Shown: positions 53,040-61,317 of the stretch, piece by piece
How the letters are laid out: every line of letters starts with the position of its first letter
Numbering within the stretch: the stretch's first letter is position 1
Source of the DNA: Ancylobacter sp. TS-1
GTDB taxonomy: Bacteria > Pseudomonadota > Alphaproteobacteria > Rhizobiales > Xanthobacteraceae
Direction of reading: 5' to 3'
NCBI RefSeq assembly: GCF_009223885.1
Contig: NZ_CP045144.1
Coordinates: forward strand, 3,212,001-3,276,000
Length of the DNA stretch: 64,000 bases
Notes under the pieces: model-generated
Database searches by the model: none
Told to the model about the DNA's origin: nothing
What the model saw: only the letters and a program-made list of their open reading frames with translations
Made by a program: the position numbers and the translations under genes

Positions 53040-56000
53040 TCAGCGCGAGGCGGTCTGGCGCGGCGCTCCGTTGCTCCAGTCGGCCAGCGTGGTGTCGTTG
53101 GCCTTGGCGTCGACGGTGAGCGGCGCCCAGTGCTCGATCGCCTGACGGGCGGCGGCCAGCGCGCGGGCGTCGAGCCGCGTGGCGATCTCGTCGCGCTTGG
53201 TGGCGGCCTCGCTGTCGCCGCGCGCGGCGGCGAGGGCGAACCAGCGCCAGGCCTCGGCCGGGTTGGCGGCGACGCCGAAGCCGCGGGCGTAGAGCACAGC
53301 GAGATTGTACTGGCTGTCGCGCACGCCGCGTTCGGCGGCGCGGGTGAACCAGATCGCCGCCGTGCGGTAGTCGGGCTGGCCGTCGATGCCCGAGGCGAGC
53401 ATCACGCCGAGATTGTGCATGGCCGCGACATTGCCGGAGGCGGCGGCCTGCTCGTAGAGCTGGCGCGCCCTGTTGGTGTCGCGCGGCACGCCCTCCATAC
53501 CCTTCTCGTAGATCGTCCCGAGACGGTAGGCCGCCGGCACCGAGCCATTGGCCGAGGCATAGGTGAACCATTCGGCGGCGCGTGCCGCGTTCGGCGCGAC
53601 GCCGTCGCCTTCCATGAAGCGGCGGGCGATCTCGAAGGCGGCGGTGGGATCGCCGGCGAGGGCGGCGGCGCGCAGCGTCTGGCTGGCGATGCCGCCGGGA
53701 AGCTCGCTCGGCAGCGACATGCTGGACGGACCGAGCGCGGCCGGCGCGTCCGGCGTCTCGGCGGGCGGGGGCGCCGCGGGCGCCACAGGCGTCTCCGGGC
53801 GGGCGGTGCCGCCCACCGAGCCGGTGATGTCCTCCGGCGCCGGCGCGCTGGCGGGCGCGGCCGGACGCACGGTCGGCGGCAGGGTGGCGGTGCTGGAGAG
53901 GGCGGGCGCACCGGCGCGCAGCTGGCCCTCGCGCATCTGCGCCAGCAGGTGCCAGGAGCCATAGGCGAGTGCCGAGCCGCACAGCCCGATCAGCAGCATG
54001 GCGCGGATGCGGGCGAGCCAGCGCCCGGGCTTGCGGCGGTTGCGCTCGGCGATGTGGCTGCGCAGCTCGGGCGGCACGGCGCCGGAAGGCTGGGCGGCGC
54101 GGCGGGCCTGGGCGATGAAGGCGGTGCGGGTCGGCGTGCCGGCGGCCGGGCGCGGGGGCTGCCCCGGCACGACATTGCGCGCGGCGGCCTCGGCGTCGAG
54201 GTCGACCGGGTGGAAATAGACCTCGTCGTCGAAGGCGGTCACAACGCGCGAGGCATCGTGCCGGGCTTCCGGACGCGCCGGGGCCTGAGGCATGGCGGCC
54301 TGGGGAATGGGCCCCTGCGTGCGCAGGGCGACGGCGGCCTCGGTGGAGCGGCTCAGCTCCTCGAGCGCCGCGCGCATGAGCTGCGGCTCGAACGGCTTGG
54401 GAATGGAGGCCGGCGGCGGCGCGAACACCACCTCTGGCGGAACGGCCGCCAGCGCGGCCGGGGCCGGCGCGGGAACCGGACCGGGCGCCGGCGCGAGGCC
54501 GGCGGGGGCCGCGAGGGGCGCGGCTTCGGCGGCCGGCGCGGGAGCGGCGGCCTCGGGGGCGGCTTCCAGCCCGGCAATCTCGCGCTTGATGCGGGCGGAA
54601 GGGCTGTTCGGGTTGCCGCCGCCACCCGGCGGCCGGGCGCGCGGACCCGCCGCGAGGAAGGTGGCGCGGGTCTCTTCCATCTGGATGAAGAGGTCGTTCA
54701 CGGCACGCTCGATGCTGGCGAGCTGGCCGGCGATCTCGGCGCCTGCCACTGCCTTCTCGATCTTCTGGGTGAGTTCGCCGATCTGGCGGCCGAGCGCGTC
54801 GAAGCGCGGGCCCTCGTCGGGCATCGCCACCGGGCGCTCGATCCGCTCGATGCGGTCGGACAGGCCCTTGATGAGCGCCTCCATCCCCTCGGGAAGTTCG
54901 CGGCGGGCGCTGGCGAGGCTGCCCTGGATCGAATCGAGGCGGTTCATCAGATCCGCGAGCGGGAGCGGCCCGCCGGACTGGGTGCCGATCTTGTCGGCCA
55001 GCGTATCGATCCGGCGCTCCAGCGAGCCGAAGGCGGTGCGGATGACGCGGTCTTCATTGGCCGCGATTTCCGAGACCTTCACCGCCAGCATGGAGACCTG
55101 TTCGGCCAGCAGGCGGACGGAGTCGGAGGACAAGGTGCGCGCCAGCAGGTCGCGGATTTCGGTCGCCTGCGCCTGCAGCCGGGCGATGGTGGCGCCGTCG
55201 GCCGACTTGGCGCTGACGATGTCGATCTTGCGTTCGAGCGTGTCGATGCGGCTCAGCAGCAGCACGGGGTGTTCCGGCAGCTTGAGCCCGCCGATCATGT
55301 CGCGCAGCGCGAGAAGCGTGGCGCGCAGATCCTCGTCGCGGACGCCGGCCCGCTCCACGCGCTCAGCGAGCTGCTGCACGACGCGCTGGAGATCGTCCAC
55401 CGCGCGGCGCGGCGCGACCGAGCCGAGCGACTGGCGCATGACGCCGAGTTCACCCTGAATTGCCGCCAGCGTCTCGTTCACCGAGCCCGGACGGGCCGAC
55501 GTGGCAGGCGCTGCCGGGGCGAAGGGCGCGGCCGCCGGCTGCACCGGAGCGGCATAGGCCGGCGCCGGATGGAGCGGGGCCGCGTGGACCGGGGACGGAT
55601 GCAGCGGGGCGGCGGGCGGCTGCGGCGCGGCACGGGTGGGGAAGGGGCCACCGGCAAACGGATCGCGGACGAAGCGCTCGCTGATCGCGTCGCGGACCGG
55701 GGGGCGGGCCTCGCGGGCCGGGGCCTCGCGATAGGCCGGCTCGCGCGGCGCGGCCGTCTCCGGCCGGCGGTGGCCGGCGTCGCGGTCGAGCTCGCTCTGG
55801 CGGGCGGCGATCTCCGCCACGGCCGCCTCGATGGCGTTCGGCGTCGTGGTGGGGAGCGGCGCGTAGGCGGAACGGGCCGGCTCGTGGCGCGGCGCGATGA
55901 GGTGCATGGCCTCCAGACGCTGGTCGATCTCGCGGATCGCCGCCTGCAGGCGCTGGTCGGCATAGACCGAGCCGGTGGAGGCGGGTGCCTCGGCGGGGGC

Positions 56001-56405
56001 CTGCGGTGCCGGGGCGGAATAGGCCGGTGCGGGAGGCGCCATGGACTGGCCGATGGGCGCCTCGAGAAGATCGACGGTGCTCGGCAGCGGGGTGAAGGCC
56101 GACGGCGCGACGGGTGCCGGCGCCGGTTCGGCGGCCGGCTGGGCGCCGGCGCCGAGCTGGTCGATCTTTCCGGCGAGCTGCTCGATGCGGCGCTGGAGAT
56201 CGGCGACGCTGCCGGGAGCGTCGCCGCTCGCGGCGGCGCCCGTCACGGCGGCGGTACCGATCAGCTGGCTCCTCAGCCACTGTTCGAGCGGCATGCCGGC
56301 GCGCTGCGCGGCTTCGCTCATGGCTCGCCAGGCTTCCGGAGCGATCTGCCCGGCCGTCGAAGGGGCCCCTTGCCTCACCGTATTCTCCGTCGCGTCAGGC
56401 ACCAT
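53040..56405 (-). CDS. Large polar-organisation-like protein with SEL1 repeats (PodJ-like)
   Basis: This 1121-aa protein has a conserved N-terminal segment (APEAWRAMSEAAQRAGMPLE and QWLRSQL), long Pro/Ala-rich and coiled-coil regions to about residue 600, one membrane helix near 800-822 (RAMLLIGLCGSALAYGSWHL) and about four SEL1/TPR repeats at 900-1085 (FMEGDGVAPNAARAAEWF, LYEQAAASGNVAAMHNLGVM). This is the layout of the PodJ polar localisation factor, but no peptidoglycan-binding domain follows. ATG is at 56405. Confidence 0.82.
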   Translation of the reverse strand: MVPDATENTVRQGAPSTAGQIAPEAWRAMSEAAQRAGMPLEQWLRSQLIGTAAVTGAAASGDAPGSVADLQRRIEQLAGKIDQLGAGAQPAAEPAPAPVAPSAFTPLPSTVDLLEAPIGQSMAPPAPAYSAPAPQAPAEAPASTGSVYADQRLQAAIREIDQRLEAMHLIAPRHEPARSAYAPLPTTTPNAIEAAVAEIAARQSELDRDAGHRRPETAAPREPAYREAPAREARPPVRDAISERFVRDPFAGGPFPTRAAPQPPAAPLHPSPVHAAPLHPAPAYAAPVQPAAAPFAPAAPATSARPGSVNETLAAIQGELGVMRQSLGSVAPRRAVDDLQRVVQQLAERVERAGVRDEDLRATLLALRDMIGGLKLPEHPVLLLSRIDTLERKIDIVSAKSADGATIARLQAQATEIRDLLARTLSSDSVRLLAEQVSMLAVKVSEIAANEDRVIRTAFGSLERRIDTLADKIGTQSGGPLPLADLMNRLDSIQGSLASARRELPEGMEALIKGLSDRIERIERPVAMPDEGPRFDALGRQIGELTQKIEKAVAGAEIAGQLASIERAVNDLFIQMEETRATFLAAGPRARPPGGGGNPNSPSARIKREIAGLEAAPEAAAPAPAAEAAPLAAPAGLAPAPGPVPAPAPAALAAVPPEVVFAPPPASIPKPFEPQLMRAALEELSRSTEAAVALRTQGPIPQAAMPQAPARPEARHDASRVVTAFDDEVYFHPVDLDAEAAARNVVPGQPPRPAAGTPTRTAFIAQARRAAQPSGAVPPELRSHIAERNRRKPGRWLARIRAMLLIGLCGSALAYGSWHLLAQMREGQLRAGAPALSSTATLPPTVRPAAPASAPAPEDITGSVGGTARPETPVAPAAPPPAETPDAPAALGPSSMSLPSELPGGIASQTLRAAALAGDPTAAFEIARRFMEGDGVAPNAARAAEWFTYASANGSVPAAYRLGTIYEKGMEGVPRDTNRARQLYEQAAASGNVAAMHNLGVMLASGIDGQPDYRTAAIWFTRAAERGVRDSQYNLAVLYARGFGVAANPAEAWRWFALAAARGDSEAATKRDEIATRLDARALAAARQAIEHWAPLTVDAKANDTTLADWSNGAPRQTASR

Positions 56406-56414
56406 GAGCGGCGG

Positions 56415-56463
56415 GAATCGCCGCGCCGGCTCTTTCGGCTGCTGAGCGCAACTGTTTCGAATC
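56415..56463 (-). promoter_or_regulatory. Two GANTC sites upstream of the PodJ-like gene
   Basis: GAATC at 56415 and again at 56459 lie within 60 bases of the start codon. Two TTAA half-sites follow at 56479 and 56496 but are 13 bases apart, not the CtrA 7. The pattern suggests methylation-linked cell-cycle control. Confidence 0.45.
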
Positions 56464-56717
56464 TTGGTAAATGGCCAGTTAATGAGTACCGGCGATTAAC
56501 CATGACGGCTTGACGGCCCCCTGCGCACGGCACGAAGGAGGGCAACGAAATAGGTATTAAAGTAGCGATGAGCGGGAGTGAGAACGGTCGTAGCCGGCAG
56601 CGGCGAGCCCCCGTCCGGCCGGGATAGCGAGGCGCAACAGGGCCTGCACGGCCTGTCGCACGGAGTTTGCCCGGCCGTGGCCTGTCGCCGGCATGACAGG
56701 CATATTGTTTATAAATC

Positions 56718-56737
56718 AAACGGTTAGCGATCCGTTT
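56718..56737. promoter_or_regulatory. Inverted repeat upstream of the MerR-type gene
   Basis: AAACGG, 8 bases, CCGTTT is a perfect inverted repeat in an AT-rich stretch about 115 bases before the MerR start. The rest of the 56406-56851 gap is ordinary and I see no gene in it. Confidence 0.4.
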
Positions 56738-56851
56738 AACAGTAAGTTGCCCTAACGTCGGGTGTGACTTTCTCCCCTTGCGGCAACCTCTCTGCGACAG
56801 TGAGGCAACATCGCTGACGCGTTGCCACGTCCCCCACCCGGAGCTGCCGAC

Positions 56852-57283
56852 ATGGACTTCACCTCCTTTGAGGCCGATCGCACCGCCGATACGCATCTCG
56901 CCCCCACGGGCGATTCCGCCTTCTTCACCATCGGCGACCTCGCCCGCGAGTTCGGCGTCACCCTGCGCGCCCTGCGCTTCTATGAGGACAAGGGCCTGCT
57001 GGCGCCGCGCCGCGAGGGCCTGACCCGGCTCTACAGCGCCGCCGAGCGCGCCCGCCTCGCCATCATCCTCAAGGGCAAGAAGCTCGGCTTCACCCTCGCC
57101 GAGATCAAGGCGATGGTGGCCCTGCGCGAAGGCAGCGCCGTCCCGGCCGGCGGCCTCGCTCTGACCCGCGAGAAATGCGCCGAGCAGCTCGCGCTGCTCG
57201 AACAGCAGAAGACCGAGATCGAGGAAGCCATCGGCGAGCTTCGCCAGATGGTCGCCGCCTTCTCGGCGCGCTCGGCGGCTTGA
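56852..57283 (+). CDS. MerR family transcriptional regulator
   Basis: This 143-aa protein has the MerR helix-turn-helix FTIGDLAREFGVTLRALRFY with EDKGLLAPRREGLTRLYS and the dimer helix after KKLGFTLAEIKAMV. It has a single Cys and no metal-binding cluster, so a metal sensor is unlikely. ATG at 56852 is chosen over an upstream TTG. Similar regulators stand near acyl-CoA metabolism genes elsewhere, but the neighbours here do not show this. Confidence 0.88.
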   Translation: MDFTSFEADRTADTHLAPTGDSAFFTIGDLAREFGVTLRALRFYEDKGLLAPRREGLTRLYSAAERARLAIILKGKKLGFTLAEIKAMVALREGSAVPAGGLALTREKCAEQLALLEQQKTEIEEAIGELRQMVAAFSARSAA

Positions 57284-57329
57284 CCAGCCGGCGACGCGTT
57301 TTTCACTTCTCCTCCCCGACGATCATCGG

Positions 57330-57349
57330 CGGCGCCCCAGCGGGCGCCG
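57330..57349 (+). terminator. Hairpin after the MerR-type gene, possible terminator
   Basis: CGGCGCCC and GGGCGCCG form a perfect 8-bp stem with a 4-base loop, 46 bases past the stop. The tail TCGGCGTTTCG is not a strong T-tract. Confidence 0.4.
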
Positions 57350-57476
57350 TCGGCGTTTCGGGCACCGGCGAATCGGATCAGGGGCGCCGCCGGGCGATTC
57401 CATGGCGGGCGAAAACGCTCTAGCGTGCGGCCGGCGCGTGCGCCGCCGGTTCCAGATTCGCTTGCCGAGTGCCCCG

Positions 57477-58091
57477 ATGTCCCGTTCCATCGACTATTAT
57501 TTCTCCGTTTCCAGTCCCTGGGCCTTCATCGGCCATGCGACCTTTCTTGACGTGGCGCGCCGCCACGGCGCCCGGGTGAATTTCCGTCCCGTCTTCCTGG
57601 GCGAGCTGTTCGCCGAGACCGGCGGGCTGCCGCTGGCCCGTCGCCATCCCGCCCGCCAGCGCTATCGGCTGGTGGAGCTCAAGCGCTGGCGCGAGGCGCG
57701 CGGCCTCGATTTCCACATCAGCCCGGCGCACTGGCCGTTCGATCCTCATCTCGCCGACCGGCTGGTGATCGCCGCGCAGATTGCCGGCCACGACGTGGCG
57801 CCTCTCGTCGCGCGGCTCACCGCCGGCGTCTGGCAACACGAGGAAAATCTCGCCGATCCGGCGACGCTGGCCGCCATTCTCACCGGGATGGGCCTGCCCA
57901 CGTCGCTGCTGGAGGTGGCTGAAAGCGACCGCGCGGCGACGATCTACGCGACGAATCAGGCCGACGCCGTCGAAGCCGACGTGTTCGGCTCGCCCGCCTA
58001 TGTGCTCGACGGCGAGGTGTTCTGGGGGCAGGATCGGATCGATCTGCTCGAGCGCGCATTGTCGAGCGGGCGCCCGCCCTTCACCCCCTGA
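57477..58091 (+). CDS. 2-hydroxychromene-2-carboxylate isomerase-like protein (DsbA fold)
   Basis: This 204-aa protein has the HCCA isomerase pattern IDYYFSVSSPWAFIGH, where the serine in the SSPW segment replaces the DsbA Cys, and the late VFGSPAYVLDGEVFWGQDRI segment. It is related to kappa-class glutathione transferases. No naphthalene pathway lies near, so it may act on another substrate. ATG at 57477 (MSRSIDYY). Confidence 0.9.
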   Translation: MSRSIDYYFSVSSPWAFIGHATFLDVARRHGARVNFRPVFLGELFAETGGLPLARRHPARQRYRLVELKRWREARGLDFHISPAHWPFDPHLADRLVIAAQIAGHDVAPLVARLTAGVWQHEENLADPATLAAILTGMGLPTSLLEVAESDRAATIYATNQADAVEADVFGSPAYVLDGEVFWGQDRIDLLERALSSGRPPFTP

Positions 58092-58121
58092 GGCGACGGG
58101 CCGTAGCTGAGGAGGCCGATC

Positions 58122-58664
58122 ATGCGGCTGCCCCTGTGGGAAACCGGCACCCTGCCGCTTGCCGCCGCCGCGCTTGCGCTGGCGGGGCTCGCCGGCGCCC
58201 CGCCCGCCGCCGCGCAGGGCCGCAGCGACGCGCCCCGCTATGTCATGCAGCCGGTCGAGGGTGGGCTGATGAAGCTCGACACGCGCTCCGGCTCGCTCTC
58301 CTTCTGCTCCACGAAATCCGGCGCGTGGGTCTGCGAGGCGGTGCCCGAGGACCGCGCCGCGCTGGAAGCCGAGATCGCCCGACTTCAGGGGAAGGTCGCC
58401 GAGTTGGAGAAGGGGCGCGCCGGGGTCGGCACCGCCGGCGTTCCCGACATCATGGCGCCGCCCGAGCCGGCCACGCCCGGCGCGCCGCCGCCGGCCGCAT
58501 CGCCCGCCGTGCCGCCGGTCCCGCCGGCCGGCGAGGAGCAACGCACCGAGGAAGCGCGCAAGCGGCTCGACCAGGCGATGGACATGGCCGAGCACGTCTT
58601 CCGCCGCTTCTTCGAGATGGTGGACCGCCTGCGCGGCACGTCCCCGCAGGGGCAGAGCCTCTAG
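58122..58664 (+). CDS. Secreted protein of unknown function
   Basis: This 180-aa protein has an N-terminal signal region ending near PPAAAQG (residue 32), a short conserved-looking segment YVMQPVEGGLMKLDTRSGSL with SFCSTKSGAWVCEAVPEDR, a short coiled coil, a Pro-rich stretch and an acidic helical C-terminus. Two Cys may pair. I recall similar uncharacterised proteins in Rhizobiales. GAGGAGG precedes ATG 58122. Confidence 0.82.
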   Translation: MRLPLWETGTLPLAAAALALAGLAGAPPAAAQGRSDAPRYVMQPVEGGLMKLDTRSGSLSFCSTKSGAWVCEAVPEDRAALEAEIARLQGKVAELEKGRAGVGTAGVPDIMAPPEPATPGAPPPAASPAVPPVPPAGEEQRTEEARKRLDQAMDMAEHVFRRFFEMVDRLRGTSPQGQSL

Positions 58665-58672
58665 CCGCGCCC

Positions 58673-59656
58673 CTAATGCGCCGTGACGAAGGCGTGGCTG
58701 CGGGCCAGCGCCCGATCGGTCAGCGTGCCGGGGAAGCCGATGAACACATGGCAGCCGCCGGGATAGACGGCGAGTTCCGCCGCATTGCCGGCGGCGAGCC
58801 AGCGCGGCGCCAGGAACAGCGTGTCGTCCAGCAGCGCGTCGCGCGTGCCGATGGAGAACAGCGCCGGCGGCAGCCCGCGCAGGTCGGCGTACAGCGGCGA
58901 GATGTCGGGCAGGTCGAGCGCGCCGCCCTCGCGCAGGTAATGGCCGACGAAGACGTTGATGTCGTTCGTGTTGAGCACCAGCGGCTCGTCGCCCCACTGG
59001 CGCGCGCTCGGCGTCAGGCCGAGATCGTAGCAGCCGGCGGTCAGGTTGGCGCAGCGGAACGGGGCGATCCCGTGCCGGTCGCGCAGCCGCAGCAGCGTGG
59101 CGACGGCGAGGGTGCCGCCGGCCGATTCGCCGCCGATGGCGTAGCGCTCGGTGCCGAAGCGGGCCGGGCCCTCCTGCGCCAGCCAGAGCGCGGCGGCCTC
59201 GCAATCGTCCGGCGCGGCGGGCCAGGGGTGTTCGGGCGCGAGCCGGTAGTCGACCGAGACCACGGCGAAGCCGGTGCGCTCGACGAAGCGGTGGTTGAGC
59301 CCGTCATTCTCGCGCGCCGAGCCGAGGCACCAGCCCCCGCCATGAATGTGCAGATAGACGCCCTTCGCGGGCTCCGGCGGGGTGAGGATGCGCAGCGGCA
59401 CCGGGCCGTGCGGCCCCGCGATCTCGATCGCCTGCGCATAGGGGCTCTCGGGCGCGAGCGGGAACGGGCCCTTTCCTTCCAGCCGCAGCTTGCGCAGCAC
59501 GGCCATGGGGAACACCCAGCGGTCGGGGATGGCGCCGAGCGCCTTGACGATGGCGGCGTTCACCGCCCGCGTGTCGGGGGCGATGGCGGCCGGGTCGAAC
59601 AGGGCCGGGTCGAGGGTGAGCGGGGAGTGCGGCGTTCCGGGGGACGTGGACGTCAT
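58673..59656 (-). CDS. Alpha/beta hydrolase (hormone-sensitive lipase family)
   Basis: This 327-aa esterase-like protein has the HSL oxyanion motif HGGGWCLG, the nucleophile elbow GGESAGG, and late YADLRGLPPALFSIGTRD and GCHVFIGFP segments holding the Asp and His. It lacks a signal peptide. Its stop is 8 bases from the convergent 180-aa gene. Substrate is unknown. Confidence 0.92.
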   Translation of the reverse strand: MTSTSPGTPHSPLTLDPALFDPAAIAPDTRAVNAAIVKALGAIPDRWVFPMAVLRKLRLEGKGPFPLAPESPYAQAIEIAGPHGPVPLRILTPPEPAKGVYLHIHGGGWCLGSARENDGLNHRFVERTGFAVVSVDYRLAPEHPWPAAPDDCEAAALWLAQEGPARFGTERYAIGGESAGGTLAVATLLRLRDRHGIAPFRCANLTAGCYDLGLTPSARQWGDEPLVLNTNDINVFVGHYLREGGALDLPDISPLYADLRGLPPALFSIGTRDALLDDTLFLAPRWLAAGNAAELAVYPGGCHVFIGFPGTLTDRALARSHAFVTAH

Positions 59657-59775
59657 GGGTGCGGCGACGCTCCGGCAATGGCGTTGGCGACGGTTTGTCA
59701 GCGGGGGTGATCGGGCCTATCCAATCCCAGCCGGCCCGGTTCGTCCAGCGCCGAAGCCGGAAAGAGGACAGGCCG

Positions 59776-60240
59776 ATGGCGAAGATCAGGCAAAGCGAGG
59801 TGCGCGAAAGCGCCGTGACGCGGCGTTTTTCGAGCGTGCTGACGGTGGACACGGCAGGGCGCGGATTTATCGAGATCACGCGTGCCGTCGCCGCCTTTCT
59901 GGAGGGCGTCGGCGCCCGCGAGGGCGAGGTCTCGCTGTTCTGCCGGCACACCTCGGCCTCGCTCACCATTCAGGAGAACGCCGATCCCGACGTGCGGGTC
60001 GACCTTCTCACCGCGCTCGACCGGCTGGCGCCCGAGCAGGCGGGCTGGGTGCACGACATGGAAGGCCCCGACGACATGCCGGCCCATATCAAGGCGGTGC
60101 TGACCGGCATCAGCCTCGCCGTGCCGGTGACGGGCGGACGCATGGCGCTCGGCACCTGGCAGGGAATCTACCTTGTCGAGCACCGCACGCGGGCGCATCG
60201 GCGCGAATTGGTGGTGGCGTTTGTCGGCGAGGCCCACTAA
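59776..60240 (+). CDS. YjbQ family protein
   Basis: This 154-aa protein has the YjbQ/UPF0047 motifs CRHTSASLTIQENADPDVRV and DMPAHIKAVLTG, and a late GTWQGIYLVEHR. Some members show weak thiamine-phosphate synthase activity. ATG at 59776 is preceded by GGACAGG. Confidence 0.92.
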   Translation: MAKIRQSEVRESAVTRRFSSVLTVDTAGRGFIEITRAVAAFLEGVGAREGEVSLFCRHTSASLTIQENADPDVRVDLLTALDRLAPEQAGWVHDMEGPDDMPAHIKAVLTGISLAVPVTGGRMALGTWQGIYLVEHRTRAHRRELVVAFVGEAH

Positions 60241-60397
60241 AGGTCTTGAAACCCAGCGATGGGGCTGTCCGCCAAGCCATCCTTGCGCCGCCCGCCACCC
60301 CGACGGCGCCCTGCTTGCGGTCGCGGCTCCACCGCACCATGATCGCAGCGCGGGCATGCGGAGAGCGCATGGTCGCGCGGGGAAAGGGCGGCTGCGC

Positions 60398-61066
60398 GTG
60401 GACACGACGACGAGTTTCCGGCTGGTGATCGCGGATGATCATCCGCTGTTCAGGGGTGCGCTGCGCGAGGCGGTGGCACGCCAATTTTCGGCGGCGGAGC
60501 TGTTCGAGGCCGGGGGCTTCGAGGAACTGCAGGCGCTGCTGGAACGCGAGAGCGATATCGACCTCATCCTGCTCGATCTCACCATGCCGGGCGTGCGCGG
60601 CTTCTCCGGGCTGATGTATCTGCGGGCGCAGTATCCCGGTATTCCGGTGGTGGTCGTCTCGGCCAATGAGGAAGCCAGCGTCATCCGCAACTGCATGGAG
60701 TTCGGCGCGTCCGGCTTCATCCCCAAGACCAGCGCGGTCGAGACCATGCGCGAGGCGATCGCCGCCGTGCTGGAGGGCCGCACCTGGACGCCCGCCGATG
60801 TCGACCTGTCCGGCGGCGCCGACAAGGAGACGCAGGCGCTGGTCGCCCGTCTCGGCACGCTCACCCCGCAGCAGGTGCGGGTGCTGATGATGCTGTCGGA
60901 AGGGCTGCTCAACAAGCAGATCGCCTATGAACTGGGGGTCTCCGAGGCGACCGTGAAGGCGCATGTCTCCGCCATCCTCCAGAAGCTCGGTGTCGAGAGC
61001 CGCACCCAGGCGGTGATCGCCGCCTCCAAGATCGAGGGCGGCACCTGGGCGCAGGCGGCGGGGTAG
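60398..61066 (+). CDS. NarL/LuxR-type response regulator
   Basis: This 222-aa protein has a receiver domain (IADDHPLFRGAL with the acidic pocket, phospho-acceptor Asp60 in LLLDLTMPG, Lys in FIPKTSA) and a LuxR helix-turn-helix (LTPQQVRVLMMLSEGLLNKQ, then ELGVSEATVKAHVSAILQKL). GTG at 60398 follows GGGGAAAGGG. It is convergent with the symporter-type kinase, the likely partner, as in CbrA-like systems with NarL-type regulators. Confidence 0.9.
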   Translation: MDTTTSFRLVIADDHPLFRGALREAVARQFSAAELFEAGGFEELQALLERESDIDLILLDLTMPGVRGFSGLMYLRAQYPGIPVVVVSANEEASVIRNCMEFGASGFIPKTSAVETMREAIAAVLEGRTWTPADVDLSGGADKETQALVARLGTLTPQQVRVLMMLSEGLLNKQIAYELGVSEATVKAHVSAILQKLGVESRTQAVIAASKIEGGTWAQAAG

Positions 61067-61093
61067 GACCGGGCGCTCCCGTCCAACCGTTTC

Positions 61094-61180
61094 GTCATCC
61101 CGGCCGAGCGGCGCGAGAGCCGGGATCGTCTTCCGATCCGGCACGCGATCCCGGAGCGGCCTTCGGCCGTCCGGGATGAC
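61094..61180. repeat. Intergenic palindromic repeat (copy G)
   Basis: Outer arms GTCATCCCGG and CCGGGATGAC enclose CCGAGCGGCGCGAGAGCC on the left and GGAGCGGCCTTCGGCCGTCC on the right. It is between the convergent LuxR-type regulator and the kinase. Confidence 0.8.
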
Positions 61181-61218
61181 GGGCTTTTCCTTGAGGCGAC
61201 CCAAGGATCGATAACACC

Positions 61219-61293
61219 GTCATCCCCGGGCTTGACCCGGGGATCTACGGTTTCCCCCGGGGCGTGGACGGCCGGGTCAGGCCCGACCATGAC
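61219..61293. repeat. Second palindromic repeat type, GTCATCCCCGGGCTTGACCC
   Basis: GTCATCCCCGGGCTTGACCC with GGGGATC at the left and GGCCGGGTCAGGCCCGACCAT, ending in GAC, on the right form a near-symmetric element related to but different from the GTCATCCCGG type. It directly follows copy G in the same convergent gap. Confidence 0.7.
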
Positions 61294-61317
61294 GGCGATC
61301 GAAGCCCCAATCGCCGC

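Noticed and set aside
56479..56499. TTAA pair as a CtrA box before the PodJ-like gene
   Set aside because: The two TTAA half-sites are 13 bases apart, not 7.
53130..56513. A 1127-residue open frame on the plus strand opposite the PodJ-like gene
   Set aside because: Its translation is Arg/Gly-rich low-complexity sequence, as expected from antisense frames in high-GC DNA, while the minus strand encodes recognisable SEL1 repeats and a membrane helix.
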